Positions 1 through 21,813 are shown, counted from the first letter of the stretch. The stretch: DNA of 64,000 bases from Gadus chalcogrammus (GCF_026213295.1 NC_079427.1:1422252-1486251), one strand, 5' to 3'. Numbers and translations are program-made. The notes: generated by a model from the letters alone, not told the origin.

Positions 1-396
1 ATAGAGGTGGAGCGATAGAGGTGGAGCGATGGAGGTGGAGCCATAGAGGTGGAGCCATAGAGGTGGAGCGATAGAGGTGGAGCGATAGAGGTGGAGCCAT
101 AGAGGTGGAGCCATAGAGGTGGAGCGATAGAGGTGGAGCCATAGAGGTGGAGCCATAGAGGTGGAGCCATAGAGGTGGAGCGATAGAGGTGGAGCGATAG
201 AGGTGGAGCCATAGAGGTGGAGCCATAGAGGTGGAGCCATAGAGGTGGAGCCATAGAGGTGGAGCCATAGAGGTGGAGCGATAGAGGTGGAGCGATAGAG
301 GTGGAGCGATAGAGGTGGAGCGATAGAGGTGGAGCCATAGAGGTGGAGCCATAGAGGTGGAGCCATAGAGGTGGAGCCATAGAGGTGGAGCCATAG
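1..396. repeat. 14-bp minisatellite, runs off left edge
   Basis: About 28 tandem copies of a 14-bp unit (ATAGAGGTGGAGCG, with the last base alternating G or C). The array is almost perfect and starts before the window. No gene overlaps it. Confidence 0.95.
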
Positions 397-3634
<3,238 letters not shown>

Positions 3635-3915
3635 TTCTGCTGAAACCTCTGGGAGAGATCAGTTCCACTTAACACCGGTTTCTGGTAAACCAACCATGCC
3701 ATGCACTTCAAATCGATCGTGTAGAACTGACAAATGGGTTTAGTGGCATGACAGTGCAGGAGTAGCTCACACGTGCGCGCCGCCCAGACTAATGCACTTC
3801 TCCGCTGTCCATAAAGACGCACACAATCAGCCGCTTCCTGATCCTTTCATCCAGGATTTCCTTTCTCCAGGACACAACTGCACTGCTGGTGTATGACTGG
3901 GCCCATTGTGTGGAG

Positions 3916-7389
<3,474 letters not shown>

Positions 7390-7990
7390 CTGCGGAGCGC
7401 AAGGCGCCTGCGCAGTGCGCGTTCCTTAAAGATCGGGAAGCCTTGGGGATTTTGGGTTGTAAATGCGTTAATACAACGACCGGTGGCTGTGATGTACGTG
7501 TACTACTGAACGGAAGGCCCATACACGGGGTATACATGCAGTATGCGTTCTCTCGGAGCGCTATCTCGGGGTAAACCCGGCCGTAGTATCGGGCTGTTGA
7601 CTGCGCTGACTGAAGTTCGTTCGCCTCCTCACGATGTTCGCTTCGCTGGCCGAGCGGACTCGTTAGTTTACAACATCGTTTAACACCCCACCGCGGTACA
7701 AACCACCACTGTGGACGGAAAACATCAGGACACATATCATACCTGGCGACGCTTTCTGGTTTTCGTGAACTTAAATCCTGTTTCGGTAATAGTGGGTCCG
7801 TTGAAGGAGCGCTCTGTGGCCGCCTGCTTACCGCTGCGCTGCCAGGAATGCTTCGGCTCAAACGAAACACGGCTCACACGCTCACTGCGCATGCGCGACC
7901 ACGCTCGATGCACCAGGCTGATAGTAACGCAGGGGGCGCTGTTCAATGGTCCGACGGCTCCACCTCCGGGATGCGTGTGTTAACGAAATT
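7390..7990. promoter_or_regulatory. CpG-rich promoter-like block, gene unknown
   Basis: The block is rich in CpG compared with its surroundings and carries NRF1-type motifs: a GCGCAGTGCGC-like site near 7410-7420 and a perfect TGCGCATGCGC at 7886-7896. Such a combination is typical of a constitutive vertebrate promoter. I cannot see which transcript it would drive, and the open frames crossing it have no recognisable product. Inference only. Confidence 0.45.
7886..7896. promoter_or_regulatory. NRF1 consensus site
   Basis: TGCGCATGCGC, the palindromic NRF1 consensus, inside the CpG-rich block. Confidence 0.55.
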
Positions 7991-9043
7991 GATGAGCATG
8001 TGATTGGATGAATTATCGTAGGCTGTATTCAGTCGTAAGCTGTGTTTTGTGATTGCAGTAGTAGCCTTTAATAAATGTGTACTCCGCTGCAGTTCTACCC
8101 AGACGGTCTGTTTGCAGCCAGCGGCAGAAGATCGGTGGTGATGCGGCAGAATGAGTGGACAGCATGAGTGGACAGCGCCCCCCTGTGTGATTCCTGTATA
8201 ATACAACATGTGTTTCTATTGGACCGCTGGTCGGGTTATTCTTTCTATATACTTAGAAAGAAAGGGGGATGATTGGGATCGAAAATCCTATATTCTGAAC
8301 AGGATAAAAAAGTTCTAAACAACGCTTAAATGAATTGCCCTACACCATTTTATTTGTAAAACCACATGTAGTGAAGCTTGAAAGTGACTTGATATGTCAA
8401 CATTTTCCCGCATTGAAAACTTGGTTTATAAGCATTTTAAGATAATATCTCATTACACGAATCCAGGTTATCCTCCACTTCAGTTTGAGGAGACGCTATA
8501 TAGAAACCATGAAGGCAGTACTGTTGATCAGTCACCAGGGGGCAGTATTGCATCAGATACAGGGAGTGGATTAATGTTATTATTATCATCTCCCTTATTT
8601 GTTTATGGATTATATTTTTGAAATTGTGCAAATTTTTTAATTTTACATAACAGTAGAGGAACATGTACAAGTGTAAGGTTCTAGGTAGTAAGGCAGTAAT
8701 AACTTACTATGAAACAACCTGGATCTATTTCATTGAAAGTACATCTACTCAAGTAGCCTATTGACCGCCAAAATAAATGTTACCCTGTTCAGCTTAATCA
8801 AGAAAAGCTCTGGTTGCTACAGGGATTATCTTTGTTTAGTTTTTTATTTCTGCCCTACAGGATGTTGGTCTGATCCTGACACCTGCCATTCCCTCATGTC
8901 ACGAGTGAGAAGATGTGTATCGCACGCCTACGTCAGAGGAGGGTTCGCTTTGATAGGCTATCCGTCTCCACGTCATACAGTGTTTTATAACGCAATAGCT
9001 GCCAAAATGATATAGGTCAATGAACAACCCTATTAAACTATAT
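7991..9043. other. Unannotated AT-rich DNA
   Basis: I see no gene, RNA or element that I can name in this stretch. Confidence 0.4.
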
Positions 9044-9062
9044 TACCCACAATGCAACGTAG
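9044..9062 (+). promoter_or_regulatory. ZNF143/STAF-like motif
   Basis: TACCCACAATGCAACG resembles the ZNF143 (STAF) binding consensus. It lies 26 bp before a small hAT-like element and next to moderately CpG-rich DNA (9200-9400). Function unproven. Confidence 0.4.
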
Positions 9063-9087
9063 CAACCACCCCCAGCACCGCTGAGTC

Positions 9088-9193
9088 CAGTGTTGCCAGA
9101 TTGGGCGGGATTTCCCGCCAAATCTGGCAACCTTGACAACAGCACGCTGAAGCTAGTGTAATCAGGGAAATCCAGCCCAATCTGGCAACACTG
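9088..9193. mobile_element. Non-autonomous hAT-like MITE
   Basis: A 106-bp element begins CAGTGTTGCCAGATTGGG and ends with its reverse complement, CCCAATCTGGCAACACTG. The flanking octamers are GCTGAGTC on the left and TCTGAGTC on the right (7 of 8 identical), an 8-bp target-site duplication as made by hAT transposases. Related copies lie at 45149-45196 and 55065-55165. Confidence 0.8.
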
Positions 9194-10975
9194 TCTGAGT
9201 CCCGTTCCAATAGGTCGTCGCTCCCTCCGGTTCACCCATCGCTCCAGCGCTCAGTCCACAGTGCGCACCGGGTTACGGAGCGACCAGGACACCGTGACTA
9301 ACAGCCGCACACCGGAGACCCGTGACCAGCACCGCGGCCGCACACCGGAGACCCAGGGACCGCTGAGCTGCGTGTTGGGACGCTTCCCCGGTACATTTGG
9401 ATATACGGAGTCACCCTGCAGACTGACAGCTCGCTTCATGGAATGTCTATGGGGGGAAAGGATGTTTCATGACGACAGCCCTCTCGCCAGCTGACTGACC
9501 TATATTACGAACCAAGGAACCCTGAAGGAGTGGTTGGACGGGAGCGTGTTCCCAGACGCGGATGGTGCCACCTCGTATACACATCCACCCCCACGCCCAT
9601 GCGACGATGTGGTCGGAGGTCTTCGTAGTCCAGGTTAGGTTACAGTAACCAGTGTCACCTCGTCCACCTAAAGCCTGCTCGTTATTCAGCCAGGCTTGTT
9701 GACTGAAGTAGCCTCCTAGCCTGCCTAATAGGCCGACCTAATCGTATTATTATCATTCATTATATTATTATTAGACCTGTTATTATATTATAAATTATTA
9801 GGGCTGTTACTATGATTGTTATTTGTATGATCATGTTTATGATTAGTATTACTACATTGTAATAAACGCTGTCTTACACCCACACAGCCTATAAAAACAA
9901 GTCACGAAGAGGATCGGATGGCCTTATTCCGCCCAGCGCGTCAAAACGGATCAGATACATCCACATTATAGTTCACGCCTTCTGGAGTATGAAGAGGCAG
10001 TCGATAGCATCCCAGTCTCCCTGCTGTCGTTCTGTCTGAGGATCCCCGATGGAGGATGAACTCTGTGGGTCTGGGCCATCGATCGAGCAGCAGAAACCAA
10101 TCGGCTCTGGAGGCTTTGAGTGAAGGATGACATTAGATATAGTCTGACATCGATGTACTCTCCCCAGAACAGAGGACTTCATCCGGAGGTTTCAAACCAA
10201 GCACTCGCTCAGTGATGTCCCGAACGCTGAGGATGTAGATTGGAACGGAACGCAAAGCTAAGAGCCAGGGAGGGTTATCTTTGTTGCGATGCGACTTCAG
10301 TCGGTGCTGGATGTGGTGCCGCTGGATAATATAGTCGATGTTTGTAGTGCACATGTAAATTCAGATGTGAACGTGGACGAGGGCTTGTTTGTGAAGGCTG
10401 TGCAGGCTGTCAGGTCGTTGAACTGGCTCATGTTTGGCGATGCATGTAGGATTTAGTCTTTGCTGGCTTGTCAGAATGTAGGGCATTTTCTGCACTCATG
10501 AGCCCGACATCACAATAGAGGGTCAGTCTCTTTATTTCTCTTGCTCTAAACAGGGGTTGTGCGCTTGAATCTTATGTATGAGAAAAGACACGTCAACCGA
10601 CTAGGATACGGTGTATTTTTTCTATTCACTATTTATTGACCGCTTTTTAAATAGTCGGCTGGATGATCTGGTTTTGATTGGCTACTGCCAGGCGCATAGA
10701 TTATGACTACTTTGTGCAGCTTTTAAACGTTCTTACAAGGTTATAATTGAATCACCGCTTTATGACAGTTGACCGTAAGCTAATGGCTCTCTGTTTATAG
10801 GCTAAATATAGCGCAACGCGTTGGAGGATTCATAGTCTACCACCAACATTGAAATACGATGAGTAAGGCCTAAATGAAGATTAAAATGGAAGCCACAAGT
10901 CGTTGTTACTCATTTTAGGCTACACTACATTTAGTAGATCCAGTTTCTGAATTTGAATTCATAACTCGACTGAGT
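9194..10975. other. Unannotated DNA upstream of the kinase gene
   Basis: Moderately CpG-rich from 9200 to 9480, then AT-rich. No exon recognised. Confidence 0.4.
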
Positions 10976-12398
<1,423 letters not shown>

Positions 12399-12420
12399 GG
12401 CAGTCAGGTTCTGGACCACT

Positions 12421-12680
12421 ACATTTACATTTAGGGTGTTTGGCAGGCGCCTCAATCCAAAGCGACTCACAATAAGTACATTTGTCAGAAGAAAGAGAAA
12501 CAACAATATATCGCTGACGGCACAGTAAGAATGTTCACAGAACCCAGTGCCGAGCACGAACACTCACTAGGTTAACCCATTCCTCGTCTACAACAAAGAT
12601 AGCTAGGATAAGACGCTACAAAAGTACTATTTTTAAGTGCAAGGACGTACAACATACGATTAGTGCGTAAGAGGGGAGGG
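12421..12680. repeat. Dispersed fish repeat, copy 1
   Basis: It begins ACATTTACATTTAGGG and contains CAAAGCGACTCACAATAAG. The same family recurs at 32322-32520 in c19orf47 intron 3, and its tail recurs near 55485-55560. I recognise it as a common teleost interspersed repeat but cannot assign its class. Confidence 0.7.
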
Positions 12681-13636
12681 AGTGGCTATGGAGAGCCCAG
12701 GCGAACTCTGGACCCACTAGAGGTCTGTGTGGCTGCTGTGTTTTGGTAGTTCTTTGAGTTGAGGAGACCTTTTCAGAGTAATGTTCTCCACACCGGAGAG
12801 GAGTGAGAGGGGAGACGGGGGGAACGTCCCCTCTGGCTCCTGGGGGATCTGAGCAGGACTACAAATAGACCGCTAGCTGTCGTGTTTGACACATGTCAAT
12901 CAAGTATGGGGATATCTCATCCGACGAGATTGGTGAGCTTCCTCGTTAAAACACGTGACCTACTGTGGTCGGGATGAGTAGAGCGAGGGTGCGGGTGAGA
13001 AGAACCCACAGTAGTATGTTGATACATTGATTCGGCCTTTGACGTTTTACCCACGATGTTGACACTTGTTTCCCTGGTAGGGGAGTAGATTACGGGATGG
13101 ATCACACGATGTGGGTCCTTTTATATTTAACCGAGCAGTACCGCCTCCTTCCTGCGGGGGCTGAGCTTCCACTGCCATCTTTGTATTCGTACCTTAACTG
13201 TTGTTTGTGCCTCTGCGGACAGAACAGCGAACGCTGACTGTAATGTGGGATGAAAGAGATGTGAATGTGGAACCTCAGGTCAGATCAACCCTGGGTGGGT
13301 TCCGGGCGATAGCCGACATTGTCGACACAAGCACATAAACGCTTGGAGACAAATTGTGGCCCCCTCTGCCATTTTTCCCCGTGCTCGCTCTGTGCACAGC
13401 ATCCTCCTCCTCCACCTCCCTCTCCTCCTCCTCCTCCCTCTCCTCCTCGCCCTCGTTCTGCCTCCTCTTCCCGAGGAGAGCTGCTCTCTCCGCACCGCTC
13501 TGGTCTATTTTTGGTCCTTTGTGCTACTTGCTGTTTAAAGACGCAGTTGCGGTTGATGTTGTTTTGGTTGCATCAAAGGAGTAATGTGTGACGCGCGTTG
13601 GTGTCCGTTCGGTAGATCAATGCGTGTTAATGCACG
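12681..13636. other. Putative map3k10 intron 1 sequence
   Basis: No further kinase exon is visible. A short CT-rich stretch lies at 13408-13480. Confidence 0.4.
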
Positions 13637-14061
<425 letters not shown>

Positions 14062-14407
14062 CATCTAGGGGTCATTACAGTGTAATGTGGGGAGCCGGCA
14101 GCTTACCTCTTAGAATTCCTACAGTCTCCACTCCTCTGCCAAAATTCCTCCTAATATTGTGTCTATGAGACGTGACACTCCTCTCTCTCTGCACATCATA
14201 GCCTCCCCTCCAGCCTCCACCCTCCCTCCCTACACCCTCCCCCCACCCTCCCTCCATTCCCTCCGCCCCCCCCCCCCATGCTGCTGTAATGGTGGAGGAT
14301 CAGATGGCCATTGGACAGTGATGCCTTGGCAACAGCAGCCCCAGATCTGCCTTCTCACGGGCGCAGGGGAGTGCTTATGTTCTGTTGAGTCATGGCGCTG
14401 CGGGCCG

Positions 14408-14433
14408 CCCCCCCCCCCCCCCCCCCCCCCCCT
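14408..14433. repeat. Poly-C run
   Basis: A homopolymer of about 24 C. A shorter C run lies at 14269-14277. Confidence 0.9.
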
Positions 14434-14559
14434 CCCCAGAGTCTGAACAAAGCCTCGACCCTGAGCCCCCCTCACAGGCTGTGAGTGGTTCTCTGTCGAC
14501 CCCGCCCCCGTGGCCTCTGAGTCATGGTCGGTTTATTGAGGACGGTGCAGGACTCAGCG

Positions 14560-15140
14560 TGGGGTGAGACTGGACGGGGTGAGACTGGACGGGGTGAGAC
14601 TGGACGGGGTGAGACTGGACGGGGTGAGACTGTACCGGGTGAGACTGTACGGGGTGAGACTGTACCGGGTGAGACTGGACGGGGTGAGACTGTACGGGGT
14701 GAGACTGGACGGGGTGAGACTGGACGGGGTGAGACTGTACCGGGTGAGACTGGACGGGGTGAGACTGGACGGGGTGAGACTGTACCGGGTGAGACTGGAC
14801 GGGGTGAGACTGTACCGGGTGAGACTGTACCAGGTGAGACTGTACGGGGTGATGCTGCCTCAGTGTGGGGTGAGACTGTACGGGGTGAGACTGGACGGGG
14901 TGAGACTGGACGGGGTGAGACTGTACGGGGTGAGACTGTACCAGGTGAGACTGGACGGGGTGAGACTGTACCGGGTGAGACTGTACCGGGTGAGACTGGA
15001 CGGGGTGAGACTGTACCGGGTGAGACTGGACGGGGTGAGACTGTACCGGGTGAGACTGTACGGGGTGAGACTGTACCGGGTGAGACTGTACCAGGTGAGA
15101 CTGTACGGGGTGATGCTGCCTCAGTGTGGGGTGAGACTGT
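14560..15140. repeat. 15-bp minisatellite with higher-order structure
   Basis: About 38 units of GTGAGACTGKACSGG. Two identical interruptions (GATGCTGCCTCAGTGTGGGG) start at 14851 and 15112, 261 bp apart, showing that a larger block was itself duplicated. All three forward frames are fairly open because 15 is a multiple of 3, so the long repetitive open frames are not genes. Confidence 0.95.
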
Positions 15141-16021
15141 GACTCACCCTAGGAGACGGGTTGCCATGGTGATGCTCCTCTGGGGAGGAGAGCGTGAGGA
15201 GGAGCAGAGGGAGTCAGGGATGGAGACTCTGCCGTGGTGAGGGGGAGCAGAGGAGGCGCTGTGTCCGTGTGTTTGGTGAGGGAGAGGGAACTAGGGATGG
15301 ATCGGTCAGTTCACCAAGAAGAATCGTTCTTCGTTCAGTCGCGTTTCCGTTAGCGGTGAGTCATGGTGAGTCAGACTCAGCTCCTCCCTCGTTCTCAAAC
15401 GACCGTGCAAACGGTCATCAATCAACGCACAACGTTACAATTAAGTTCCTTTCAGCTGAGGAGCGCTTCATGTTTGGAATCGGGATGTTGTTGCCCGGGC
15501 CGGTCCCTCTTCACCGGTCTGCTAACCTAACACAGAGAACAGCGAGTCAGCGAGGGGGAGGCGAGTCTGGGAGGACCAACGGGAGAGACCAACGAGGGAG
15601 AACTGAAACGTGGAGTCGTTCCTTCGAACTCGCAGACGTCCCACCGCTGGAGGGAGCCCACCTGGGGACCGTGGAGGAGGAGGAGGGGACAGCACGGGGA
15701 GGAGGAGGTTCAGTGAAGGAGCGCGCTGGCTGGTCCGTGTCTGCGTCTAGGGTTACCCCCGGGCTCATTGTCCAGGTGCCGCGCCTCTCAGGTGTCCTCT
15801 TCAAACGCCGACCACTTGGCATCGCCACGGTTACGGAGACACACACAGGGCCCCGGGCCCCCCCCCCCTCGCTCGGCTGTCTCCTTGGATCTCCGGCCTG
15901 TAAACAATCCAGGCTCACTGGCTGCGCTCCACACGCCACCCTCTGGGCTCCGCCGCCCCAAAGGCTTTCACCGCCTCTCGCTGGCTTCACGCTTGGATAT
16001 TATTATGATTTGTTTTTTCCC
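15141..16021. other. Unannotated DNA
   Basis: Contains a continuous open frame through 15194-16195, but the composition is low in family signal and the frame runs into a GT microsatellite. I do not call it a gene. Confidence 0.35.
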
Positions 16022-16477
<456 letters not shown>

Positions 16478-17079
16478 TGTAGCAATCAGCTCAAAATAGT
16501 CTTAGTTTTTATGTTTTTATGGCTTAATTATGAATCTGGTAGATTAGTTCTCCCTCGTGGAACTACGATACATACGGTAGCCATTTTGTATTGGCTGGTT
16601 TCCCTGTGGCTCAACCTAATGTAGAATAGGTGTATTTGGTCATGGAACAGTGACTCCAGGTTCAAGACGGAGTTAATGAGGTGGGAGTGAAGGCAGAGCA
16701 GACAGCGCGACGACCCGGAGCTCTGACTGTGTTTACCTCCCATGGAGAGAGCGTGTTTACCCAGTCAACACGCGTACCTGGGGACTGAGTGGCACAGAGC
16801 GAGAATATCTGGTCTACTAATCGCAATAGAGTATTTAAACGAAGCTAACCAGAAGGGTAGAAAGCAGGGCTGTTCGTCACTGTTCGTGCTCTCCTGTTAT
16901 GACAGTTTTGGTTACATAAATGAGACACACTGGCAACCGTAGGGGCGCTTATCGGTTTTAATATCGGCTTATCTAATCAGCAACTTGTCAATATGCAATA
17001 CATAGATAATATATATGTATGTATAATACATCGACAAGCTAGCATCCTGTCATGGCCGCACACATTGAAAAGCCATGTT

Positions 17080-17117
17080 GTATGAGAGGGAGAGGGAGAG
17101 GGAGAGAGGGAGAGGGA

Positions 17118-17187
<70 letters not shown>
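17080..17187. repeat. (GA)n/(GGGAGA)n tract
   Basis: Purine-only tract of about 108 bp. Confidence 0.95.
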
Positions 17188-17191
<4 letters not shown>

Positions 17192-17480
17192 CTATAGCAT
17201 CGAGTGCGTTGAGGAGAGGATTAGCGTGGTGGCTACTGTGGACGGCTAATCCCTGAGAGAGAGAGACAGAGTGTGGAGGGCCAGACTGTGACTAACGGGA
17301 CCAGCGGGAGCCCCGGGGAGCAGCCAGGAGCGGAGGAGAGGAGGGTGGAACCCGGGGTCCGACACAGAGGACCCTGGGTTAGGGCCCGCACTTTAGAGGC
17401 ATCGTCTCCCCCGGAGGAGGGGGGAGGGGGGGGAGGAGCAAGGGAAGACATGTACGGTGGTCACTTGAGGATTCACTGTC

Positions 17481-17483
<3 letters not shown>

Positions 17484-17538
<55 letters not shown>

Positions 17539-17561
17539 CAAGAGAGAGAGAGAGAGAGAGG
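17484..17561. repeat. (GA)n tract
   Basis: Slightly interrupted GA repeat. Confidence 0.95.
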
Positions 17562-17726
17562 TTGGTTACTGAAGAGCTGGGTTATTGTTTCCCTGAGCGA
17601 CGGTGTTCCTGGCGTTCATGAGGCTCTCTGTGTGTTCAGTGCAGGCTGCGCTCTGCGCTCTGCCCCACAGCCTGAGTGTGTGGAGGACGGACAGTGGAGC
17701 GCTGTGGTGCTGAGGCAGTAGGCGTG

Positions 17727-17912
17727 TACACACACACACACACACACACACAAACATAGACGCATACATACGTACAGAGACACACACACACTTATATACA
17801 CAAAACGACATGCAAACATAGACGCATGCAAACATAGACACTTGCATACATGCATACACATACACATACAAGTATCCACACACAAACACACACATATACA
17901 CTCACAGACACA
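17727..17912. repeat. CA-rich degenerate microsatellite
   Basis: A core of about 12 CA units followed by decayed CACA/CATA/GCATAC motifs. Confidence 0.85.
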
Positions 17913-17999
17913 CACCACAGTGGAGCAATGACAATGACCCCATTCTTCCACCGCAGCCCAAGACAGCGAGCGAGCCAGGATCACAATGACAAGAGTCAC

Positions 18000-18001
<2 letters not shown>

Positions 18002-18051
<50 letters not shown>
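18002..18051. repeat. (GA)n microsatellite
   Basis: About 25 GA units. Confidence 0.97.
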
Positions 18052-18054
<3 letters not shown>

Positions 18055-18400
18055 TGTGTAGGGTTAAACTGAGGAGGGTTTCACACTGGGTCTCCCCTCT
18101 GTTCTCGGTGTGTGTTGAGACTAATTAGGACTTGTATTCTCACTGTACTCTTCACCTGCTGCACGTCCTCATCTGATGGCCTCGGCGCGTAGCTTTTACT
18201 ACCGACTTCCTCCTGCTAATGGCTCAGGAGGAGTCATCACCAGATCCCCATCAGTGGAGCTCCGGGTTATGGCCCCGGAGAGAGATGGAGTCTGCCACCA
18301 TCACCATTAAGCTCCTTCAATAGAGTGGACGGGTTCGGGAGAGAGGGGGGAGAGAGGGGGGGAGAGGGGGGGAGAGAGAGGGGGAGGGAGGTAGAGAGGG

Positions 18401-18500
18401 NNNNNNNNNNNNNNNNNNNNNNNNNNNNNNNNNNNNNNNNNNNNNNNNNNNNNNNNNNNNNNNNNNNNNNNNNNNNNNNNNNNNNNNNNNNNNNNNNNNN
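18401..18500. other. Assembly gap (100 N)
   Basis: Exactly 100 N, the usual placeholder for a gap of unknown size. It follows a GGGGAGA-rich tract. The missing exons of map3k10 and ttc9b could lie in it. Confidence 0.98.
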
Positions 18501-18576
18501 ATTCACCTCATCTCCTCCACGTCCCCTCCTCTCCTTCCCATCTCTTGTCTTCTGGTGTGGAGCACATTCACTCTAA

Positions 18577-19196
18577 GGCCCCGTCCACACGAAGCCGATT
18601 TCATGGCGAAACCGCAAAGGTCTTGTACGGTTCGGCCTTCCGTCACACGAAGGCCGGCGAATCCGCCTGACCGAAACCGCAAACTTCTGAAACCACCCTC
18701 GGATGTGGTTTCAAATCTATCCGGTTTCATTTGGTTCGTCGTGGACGCCTGAAAACCTGGACTGAAACCGCAAACCTGGACGTCATCGCCCCACCCCCTC
18801 GACCTCTAGCCAATGGCTCTTAAGCCCGCGGAGTCTCAGAAATCACAACAAAAAAGATGATGGCGGACTACAAGCTTGTAATCGTTCTGCAGCATATCAT
18901 GTCCCTTGTTGGGTTGCTAAGCCATTCTTTATTGAGAATCTAGTTCGCCATCGTAGAAGAGCTGTTTGTTTGTGTTGTTAGTGGTTCGGGGGGCAGCCTT
19001 TATGCGCATGCTCGCCTCTTCTTCTTCTGGATTTGTGTACCAGAAGCGGCGCCCCTTATGGGCCTGGAATGTTTACTACAGCGTTTCTACAGATCTATCC
19101 GGTTTCGCTTGGCTTCATCTTTACGGAGATACTTCGAAACCGGATAGATCGAAACCGTAACGGTTTCGCCCGTTTCGGCTTCGTGTGGACGGGGCC
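18577..19196. mobile_element. Non-autonomous DNA element with GGCCCCGTCCACACGAAG termini
   Basis: The left end GGCCCCGTCCACACGAAGCC is matched by its reverse complement at the right end, bordered by CTAA and TAAG. The interior (620 bp) has several GAAACCG/CGGTTTC motifs and no transposase. A relative lies at 53091-53609, where TTAA flanks both sides, so a TTAA-targeting family (Kolobok- or piggyBac-like) is likely. Confidence 0.8.
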
Positions 19197-20403
19197 TAAG
19201 TCTTCACGAGGCTGTCTGTCTGTGTGTCTGTCTGGTGTTCTCCCTCCTTCTCCACGACCTGCACAGTCCTGGTTCCCCCCCCAAAGTCTCTCCTCTTGCG
19301 GGGCTCTCTTCAGCCTCCCCCCTCGAGGGACTTAACTGGCCGCCCTTGAAGAGCTTTCTGGTAAATGCGGCTTTGAATGAAGTTCTGGCGGTCCTGTCTC
19401 TGTGGGGCCCGCCTCTCGTCTGAAGCCTCTCTGGGTTCAGGGGTGGAGATCTCTAAGCCTCTCCATTAGTGATCTCTGAGCCTCTATTGGAGATCTCTAA
19501 TAGAGAGATCTCTGAGCCTCTCTATTACCGCCCTGAGTCCAGCCTAGAGGCAGTGAGGTCATATATCTCTGGGTTCTCCAGGATGTAATAAACACCAGCA
19601 GCAGCAGAGGAGAGGGGGGGGGGGGTGGCGGGGGCTTGCTCTGAGTGTGTGAGTGGGGGGGTTCCGTGTGTGTCAGCAGCGTGTTTATCGAGGGGCTAGT
19701 GAGTGTTGCTAGCCCGCCGCTAACACTCATACATTTTCGCAAGTCATGGCTGTAAAGGCGGTCGATGAAACGTCAGGCCTGTCAGGATAAATCATAAGGA
19801 CATTTCCTTCCCTAGTTCCTTTCCTTGTTTCCTTGTTGTCATTTCCTCATGGGCCTTTTGCAGATATATTCTGGTAGACTGTACGTACAAACACACAAAG
19901 GCATAACAACGACCAACACAATGACAACAACAACAACAACGGACCGTCCAGTTAGAGAGCTGATCCATCCTGGACTGCTGCTCATCCAGTATGGCGGCCG
20001 GGGGGAGGCACTGGGAGGCAGTGGGAGGCCCTGGGAGACACTGGGAGGCACTGTGGGTGGGAGCTACCCCACCCTCCAGTCCCGCCCCCACCCTCCAGTC
20101 CCGCCCCCTAGCCCCTCCCCTGAACCAGAGCTGTGATTGGCCAGCAGGCGGGACACGGACCACACAGGGGTTGCTCCCGCCGGAGAGAGGAGCCCACGGC
20201 GCCATTGATCGGGCCCTGAGTGATGGACGGTTACAGCCTCAGTGATCTGGGTGGAGGTGTCAGGGGGGCCTGAAGGGGCTGGGGGTGCACCGGGGGGGCT
20301 CGGGGGGGGGCTCCGTGGCGCCTCGGGGCTCAGGGGTCACGGCAGAGTCCAACCGACGCCCCTGCGGTCTGTCTGCAGCCTCGCTCGGTGTGGGGGGGAG
20401 GGG
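19197..20403. other. Unannotated DNA
   Basis: Contains small local repeats (AGATCTCTGAGCCTCT, 19450-19530; GGGAGGCAC/CTGGGAG, 20005-20060) but no exon I can support. Confidence 0.4.
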
Positions 20404-20875
20404 GACAGTGTGTAGTCGTTTTGTGTGTTGGTTGACAGTGTGTAGTTGTGTTGTGTGTAGATTTATGGCTTGTAGTTGTGTTGTGTAGATGGATATTGTG
20501 TGTAATTGTGTTGGGTGTAGATGGACAGTGTGTTGTTGTGTTGTGTGCAGATGGACAGTGTGTTGTTGTGTTGTGTGTAGATTGACAGTGTTTAGAGTGG
20601 TACATTGATGTTGTGTAGCAGTGTGTTGCGTAGCGTGTCAGCGGGGTGTTGTGCGTCAGTGTGTTGTGTGTCAGTGTGTCAGCGGGGTGTGTGTAGCAGT
20701 GTGTTGTGCGTCAGTGTGTTGTGTAGCAGTGTGTCGTGTGTTGTCCGTCAGTGTGTTGTGCGTCAGTGTGTTGTGGGGTGTGTAGCAGTGTGTTGTGCGT
20801 CAGTGTGTTGTGCGTCAGTGTGTTGTGCGTCAGTGTGTTGTGCGTCAGTGTGTTGTGTAGCGGGGTGTCAGTGGG
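20404..20875. repeat. GT-rich minisatellite
   Basis: Imperfect units of CAGTGTGTTGTGCGT and related 15-30 bp forms. Confidence 0.9.
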
Positions 20876-21000
20876 GTGCGTGTCGCGGCCCGGCTGGCGG
20901 CCGTCTGCCTCGGGCGCGGCGGCGGCGCTCCATGAGACCGGACAGACGCCGGCGGCGGGCGGCTGCACGCTGACTCCCAGTAGGAACACGCAGACACACA
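20876..21000. other. Small CpG-rich patch
   Basis: A short CpG-dense patch between two tandem repeats. Its reading frames show no known domain. It might be part of an exon or a promoter, but I cannot tell which. Confidence 0.3.
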
Positions 21001-21043
21001 CCGAGCTGGGCTAGGATGGAGGACAGCAAGTAGGACCAGCATC

Positions 21044-21303
<260 letters not shown>

Positions 21304-21457
21304 AGACAGAAGGCGTCCTTCCCGTGGACTCTGAGATTCTCTCGCTGCTGCAAGTGTTCAATACATCATTTACCCCTTCCTCAGCATCTTCTCGTGCTTT
21401 GTTACGGGTGCAGGTCTGTCTGTCCGTCCGTCCGTGTGAGACGCTGCACTGTAGGGT

Positions 21458-21590
21458 GGGAGGGGGGGAGACTAGTGGGGGGGGAGACCAGTCGGGGGGG
21501 GGAGACCAGTGGGGGGGGGGACCAGTGGGGGGGGGGGACCAGTGGGGAGGAGACCAGCGGGGGGGGGGGACCAGTGGCACTGGGAGGGGC
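21458..21590 (+). repeat. G-rich minisatellite
   Basis: Units of roughly 16-18 bp combining GGGGGGGG with GACCAGT. Many G runs of four or more make G-quadruplex folding likely. Confidence 0.85.
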
Positions 21591-21810
21591 AGCAGGTCCA
21601 GAGAACAGCCCAAGCTCGTCCTTGTCACAACAAAGTCAACAAGATAAAAGGCCCACGTACACACTCACACAGACGTAAACAGAGATAGGATGTCAGGGAC
21701 GCGCACGCACACACACGCACACACACAGGTACACACATACGTACGCGGACACAAACACACATAAATATTTGCCGAGGTATACAACAATTGCACTCACAAA
21801 TACACACAGG

Positions 21811-21813
21811 CAT

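Noticed and set aside
14524..15240. Repetitive GRGETVPGET open frame
   Set aside because: It is explained by the 15-bp minisatellite.
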